Shown: positions 60,613-64,000 of the stretch, one piece after another | How the letters are laid out: every line of letters starts with the position of its first letter | How positions within the stretch are numbered: the first letter of the stretch is position 1 | Assembly: GCF_003666015.1 (NCBI RefSeq) | Contig: NZ_QPLT01000001.1 | Location: 124,001 to 188,000 of the forward strand | Length of the DNA stretch: 64,000 nt | Direction: 5' to 3' | Source: Halorubrum sp. Atlit-26R | GTDB taxonomy: Archaea; Halobacteriota; Halobacteria; Halobacteriales; Haloferacaceae | Made by a program: the position numbers and the translations under genes | The notes under the pieces: generated by a model | Told to the model about the DNA's origin: nothing | What the model saw: the letters and a program-made list of their open reading frames with translations, nothing else | The model's database searches: none

Positions 60613-61098
60613 TCATCGGCGCTCCATGACCTCCGTGACCTCGCGCACTCCCTCGGCCTCCTCGTCGCGGATCGTCGTCAGGGTCGCGATCAGCTCCTCG
60701 CGGTCGATCGAGAACGTCGCCTCGGAGTCCTCGATCGCCTCGATGAGGTCGTCGTAGAACTTGTACGCCGTCTCCTCGTTGCACAGCTGGTCGTACAGCA
60801 CGTCATCGAAGTCCTCCGGCCGCGTCCGCCCGTAGCGGGCGTCGACCAGCGACTCGATCTCGTCGAACGGGACGCTGTCGACGCCGAGCCCCTCGATCAG
60901 CGCCTCTAAGCGCTCGCGGTGGTCGGCGGACTCCTCGGCGGCGTCCGCGAGCAGCGTCTCCACCTCCTCGTCGAGCTCGGCGTCCAGCTGCTGGTAGTGG
61001 CGGTGCGTTCGCGCTTCGACGACCTCTTCGAGCACGATTCCGATCTGGAGCAGCCGCGCGAGCTGGTCGTCGGAGGCGACCCGCTGGCTCACGCTCAC
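60613..61098 (-). CDS. Ferritin-like (rubrerythrin-type) protein
   Basis: A 161-residue, four-helix-bundle-like protein. The first half has QIGIVLEEVVEARTHRHYQQLD and LLADAAEESADHRERLEAL, the second ETAYKFYDDLIEAIEDS and RDEEAEGVREVTEVM. The spaced Glu and His residues resemble a di-iron ferritin-like site (E..., E..H in helix pairs). A role in iron storage or oxidant defence is likely. GTG 61098 (MSVSQRVASDDQL) is chosen over the GTG at 61107. It stands 43 bases upstream of the DtxR-family regulator in the same direction and may be in one transcript with it. Confidence 0.75.
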   Translation of the reverse strand: MSVSQRVASDDQLARLLQIGIVLEEVVEARTHRHYQQLDAELDEEVETLLADAAEESADHRERLEALIEGLGVDSVPFDEIESLVDARYGRTRPEDFDDVLYDQLCNEETAYKFYDDLIEAIEDSEATFSIDREELIATLTTIRDEEAEGVREVTEVMERR

Positions 61099-61136
61099 CG
61101 CGACCACCCGAGACGGCGCGATACGCGGGTTCGCAT
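61095..61136 (-). other. 13-codon reading frame overlapping the ferritin-like gene start
   Basis: MRTRVSRRLGWSR begins at ATG 61136, directly after GGAGGT, and ends with TGA overlapping GTG 61098 as GTGA. It could couple translation into the ferritin-like gene. Chance is not excluded. Confidence 0.2.
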
Positions 61137-61234
61137 ACCTCCGACTCGGGCGTCGTCGGTCTTAAGAGATTCCCCTCGCGGGCCGGTCGCTCCGAGAACG
61201 CGCTGGGGTCGAAAAAATCGTCCGCTCGGACGGC

Positions 61235-62449
61235 TTACTGAAGTCGCTCGAAGACGAGCTCCTCGACGTCGTCGCGGAACTCGTCGACCGCGATCTCCTC
61301 TAAGACGGGCACGAAGAAGCCCTCGACGAGCATGTTCCGGGCCGTCCGCGAGTCGATCGAGCGGCTCTCGAGGTAGAACAGGTCCTCGGCGTCGACCTGC
61401 CCGACCGTCGCGGAGTGGGAGGCCTCGGTGTCGTGGTTGTGGATGATCAGCTTCGGCGACGCGTCGGCCTCGGCGTCGTCCGACAGCATCAGCGTGTTCT
61501 CTCGCTGGTAGCTGGAGGTGTTCCACGCGTCCTCGCCGACGTCCTGAACGCCCTCGTAGACGGAGCGGGCGACGTCGTCGAGCACGCCGCGGGTGACCAG
61601 GTCGGCGGTCGTCTGCTCGGCCTGGTGCCACACGCGGGCGTTGATGTCGAAGTGCTGGTCGTCCGTGCCGAAGAACGTCCCGACGATCTGGCTCTCGGAG
61701 CCGTCGCCGTCGAGCTCGGTCTCGATGTCAGAGCGCGTGAGCTTCGAGCCGAAGTTGCTCTCGATCCAGTCGACCGTCGCGTACGTGTCGGTCACGCCGC
61801 GCTTCAGCGAGTAGGTGTACGCGTCGTCGTCGAGGTTCTGGAGCGAGCCGAACTGGACGTTCGCGTTCTCGCCCGCGACGACCTCGACGAGGTTCGAGAA
61901 GTACCGGTCGCCGTCGACGTCGGCGTCACCGGACGTGATCGACTCGAGGATCGTCACCGAGGACGACTCCTCGGCGACGACGAGCGTCTGGCTGAACAGC
62001 GAGCGGGAGTTCATCTCCGCGCGCACCGTCACGTCCTCGACGTCGACGCCCTCGGGGACGTAGACGAACGTGCCGGTGGTGAACAGCGCGACGGAAAGCG
62101 CCGTGAGGTAGTTGTGCTCGGGGTCGAGGACGGACCCGAAGTTCGCCTCGATGACGTCGCCGTACTCGGCGAGCGCCTCGGTGAACGGCAGGACGACGAC
62201 CTCGTCGTCGCCCGCGGTCCGCTCGGTCTCGTCGGCCTGGTTCAGCGGGTCGACGAGCGCCTCGAAGTCCAGCGCCTCCAGGTCGGTCCAGCGGCGGCCC
62301 GGCGTCTGGATGACGTCGGGTAGGTCGGAGGTCTCCAGCGCGGCCAGCGCGTCGAGTCGGGTCTGTCGGAGCCACTCGGGCTCGTCGCGTTCGTCGGCGA
62401 TGCGTCGTACCGTGTCCTCCGAGAGGCTCTCGATTGCTTGCGTGCTCAT
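61235..62449 (-). CDS. sufD: SufD Fe-S cluster assembly protein
   Basis: A 404-residue beta-helix subunit of the SufBCD scaffold that builds Fe-S clusters. The N-terminal helical part has RIADERDEPEWLRQTRLDALAAL, shared with SufB. The core is a right-handed beta-helix with TTADLVTRGVLDD and the family ending SHSATVGQVDAEDLFYLESRSID. That region contains the histidine of SufD (ASHSATVG). It starts 1 base after the sufB stop, in the order sufC-sufB-sufD. Confidence 0.93.
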   Translation of the reverse strand: MSTQAIESLSEDTVRRIADERDEPEWLRQTRLDALAALETSDLPDVIQTPGRRWTDLEALDFEALVDPLNQADETERTAGDDEVVVLPFTEALAEYGDVIEANFGSVLDPEHNYLTALSVALFTTGTFVYVPEGVDVEDVTVRAEMNSRSLFSQTLVVAEESSSVTILESITSGDADVDGDRYFSNLVEVVAGENANVQFGSLQNLDDDAYTYSLKRGVTDTYATVDWIESNFGSKLTRSDIETELDGDGSESQIVGTFFGTDDQHFDINARVWHQAEQTTADLVTRGVLDDVARSVYEGVQDVGEDAWNTSSYQRENTLMLSDDAEADASPKLIIHNHDTEASHSATVGQVDAEDLFYLESRSIDSRTARNMLVEGFFVPVLEEIAVDEFRDDVEELVFERLQ

Positions 62450-62450
62450 G

Positions 62451-63881
62451 TTATCCGAGCGAACCCTCCATCTCCAGCTCGACGAGCCGGTTGAGCTCGA
62501 CGGCGTACTCGATCGGCAGCTCCTCCGTGATCGGCTCGATGAACCCGGAGACGATCATCTGTTTGGCGTCGTCGTCGTCGAGACCGCGCGACTGGAGGTA
62601 GAAGATGTCCTCGTCGCCGATCTTGCCGACGGTCGCCTCGTGGGCGACGTCGACTTTCGACTCGTTGATCTCCATGTACGGCATCGTGTCCGACGTCGAC
62701 TCGTTGTCGAACATCAGCGCGTCGCACTCCACGGCCGTCGAGGAGTTCTCGGCGCCGTCGGCGATGTGGACGAGGCCGCGGTAGTTGGTGCGGCCGCCGT
62801 CCTTCGCGATCGACTTCGACTCGACGGTGGACTTCGTGTTCGGCGCGTTGTGGTACACCTTCGCGCCGGTGTCGATGTCCTGCCCCTCGCCCGCGAAGGC
62901 GATGGTGATGTGGTTGTCGGAGGCGCCGCGGCCCTTCAGGATCGTCGACGGGTACAGCATCGTCGCCTTCGACCCCATCGAGCCGGAGATCCACTCCATG
63001 CGCCCGCCCTTCTCGGCGATGGCGCGTTTGGTGTTCAGGTTGTACGTGTTCTTCGACCAGTTCTGGACGGTCGAGTACTGGACGTGGGCGTCCTCGCCGA
63101 CGAACACTTCCACGCCGCCCGAGTGGAGGTTGAACGCCGAGTACTTCGGGGCGGAACAGCCCTCGATGTAGTGGACCTCGGAGCCCTCCTCGGCGATGAT
63201 GAGCGTGTGCTCGAACTGGCCCATCCCCTCGCTATTCATCCGGAAGTACGCCTGGACCGGCATCTCCACGGTGGTGTTCTCCGGGACGTAGACGAACGAG
63301 CCGCCGGACCAGATGGCGCCGTGAAGCGCCGCGAACTTGTTGTCGCTCGGGGGGACGCACTTCGTCATGAAGTGCTCGCGGACGATCTCCTCGTGCTCCT
63401 GGACGGCCTTGTCCATGTCACAGAAGATGACGCCCTTCTCCTCCCAGCGCTCCTGCATGTTCTGGTAGACGATCTCGGACTCGTACTGCGCGCCGACGCC
63501 CGAGAGCGCGTTCTTTTCGGCCTCCGGGATGCCCAGCTTGTCGAAGGTGTCCTGGATCTCCTCCGGGAGGTCCTCCCAGCTGTCCGCGCCGCCGCGCTTG
63601 TCGATGTCCGGGCGGATGTACGGCACGATCTCCTCGACGTCGACCTCGGAGAGATCGGGCTGCCCGGGCCAGTCGGTCGGCATCGGCATCTCTTGGAACT
63701 GCTCGAGCGCGCGCAGGCGCCGCTCCAGCATCCACTCCGGTTCGTCCTTGTCCTCCGAGATGACGCGGACCGTCTCCTCGGTGAGGCCCTTTTCGCTCTT
63801 GAAGGCGGACTTCTCCTCCTTCTTGAACTCGAAGCGGGCCTCGGTGTCTGTCTCCTTGAGGTCGTCCTGTTGTGAACTCAT
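62451..63881 (-). CDS. sufB: SufB Fe-S cluster assembly protein
   Basis: A 476-residue scaffold subunit that takes sulfur and iron to form clusters. It has the conserved KCVPPSDNKFAALHGAIWSGGSFVYVPENTTVEMPVQAYFRMN segment, IIAEEGSEVHYIEGCSAPKYSAFNLHSGGVEVFV with the Cys near residue 248, and the end HEATVGKIGDEDIFYLQSRGLDDDDAKQMIVSGF. The length is normal. It is in the operon with sufC upstream (partly in the window) and sufD downstream. Confidence 0.95.
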   Translation of the reverse strand: MSSQQDDLKETDTEARFEFKKEEKSAFKSEKGLTEETVRVISEDKDEPEWMLERRLRALEQFQEMPMPTDWPGQPDLSEVDVEEIVPYIRPDIDKRGGADSWEDLPEEIQDTFDKLGIPEAEKNALSGVGAQYESEIVYQNMQERWEEKGVIFCDMDKAVQEHEEIVREHFMTKCVPPSDNKFAALHGAIWSGGSFVYVPENTTVEMPVQAYFRMNSEGMGQFEHTLIIAEEGSEVHYIEGCSAPKYSAFNLHSGGVEVFVGEDAHVQYSTVQNWSKNTYNLNTKRAIAEKGGRMEWISGSMGSKATMLYPSTILKGRGASDNHITIAFAGEGQDIDTGAKVYHNAPNTKSTVESKSIAKDGGRTNYRGLVHIADGAENSSTAVECDALMFDNESTSDTMPYMEINESKVDVAHEATVGKIGDEDIFYLQSRGLDDDDAKQMIVSGFIEPITEELPIEYAVELNRLVELEMEGSLG

Positions 63882-63933
63882 AGTGTATCGTTACGGATTT
63901 CCGTGTTTAGGTGTGTCGCGTGCCCGCATTCGG

Positions 63934-64000
63934 TTACGCCGCCTCGAAGGCGTCCTCGCGGACCCAGTCGTACCCCTCGTCCTCCAGCTTCTCGGCGAGC
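63934..64000 (-). CDS. sufC: SufC ATPase, C-terminal end (partial)
   Basis: Only the last 21 or so codons are in the window, reading LAEKLEDEGYDWVREDAFEAA then TAA. This C-terminal pattern is typical of haloarchaeal SufC, the ABC-type ATPase of the SufBCD complex. The identity rests mainly on the position directly before sufB, 52 bases away. The rest, including the Walker motifs, lies beyond the right edge. Confidence 0.75.
   Translation of the reverse strand, partial: LAEKLEDEGYDWVREDAFEAA

Noticed and set aside
63900-63912. A sixth DtxR-like box near sufB (GTTTAGGTGTG)
   Set aside because: Only one half-site is present; there is no CCTAAA arm at the right distance.

Overview
The window looks like chromosome from a high-GC halophilic archaeon (class Halobacteria). 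The evidence is strongly acidic proteins, archaeal information-processing genes (PolD large subunit with an intein, aEF-2, aEF-1 alpha, S10p, aRF1, RPA with its partner protein), haloarchaeal TATA boxes, and frequent GTG starts and ATGA or GTGA gene overlaps. A Halorubrum-like genus is an inference from the overall look, not something the sequence proves.

Layout. 0-5.6 kb: end of an ABC exporter, RNase Z, an RPA/RPA-associated pair and a ribbon-helix-helix protein. 6-11.2 kb: complete 2-oxoacid dehydrogenase operon (E1 alpha, E1 beta, E2, E3). 11.5-15.5 kb: catalase-peroxidase, a NifU-like scaffold and small proteins. 15.5-20.6 kb: DP2 with a 515-residue intein. 21-28.6 kb: KDPG-type aldolase, EF-2, an ACT protein plus homoserine dehydrogenase, EF-1 alpha and S10. 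28.7-29.6 kb: a rhomboid and a hypothetical.

29.7-41.4 kb is a metal-responsive island. Five near-identical inverted repeats of the form TTTAGG-N4-CCTAAA, resembling DtxR/IdeR operators, precede a flippase-like membrane protein, an RGP-type glycosyltransferase, a Tat lipoprotein iron-binding protein, a family 2 glycosyltransferase, a GMC oxidoreductase with its small subunit, and an Fbp-type iron permease. 41.4-51.2 kb is a sulfur-handling island: TauE, two YeeE/YedE halves, a PiT-type permease, a rhodanese-persulfide dioxygenase fusion, two TusA proteins, a DsrE-like protein, DUF1641 and an SQR-like flavoprotein. A short motif, AGTATTGT or GTATTGT, recurs upstream of these units and of a nearby HTH regulator. 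51.3-55.5 kb holds a methyltransferase, an M20 peptidase, the HTH regulator, a DUF302 protein and a sugar epimerase. 56.5-64 kb holds ArgRS, aRF1, a DtxR-family regulator, a ferritin-like protein and sufD-sufB-sufC (partial).

The most striking signal is not a protein. Six copies of a roughly 240-370 bp element lie between genes (about 2.9, 20.8, 44.0, 55.7, 56.2 and 58.5 kb, the fourth inverted). Each copy can fold into three hairpins whose arms differ between copies but stay complementary, separated by invariant linkers. Several copies are preceded by 57-bp units in which a TTTATAAAT box sits 30 bp upstream of a conserved GAACACC, as expected of an archaeal promoter. This suggests a repeated, transcribed structured RNA or a hairpin-based mobile element. 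A second unusual candidate is a threonine-rich, apparently leaderless 46-codon reading frame overlapping the start of the ACT-homoserine dehydrogenase operon.
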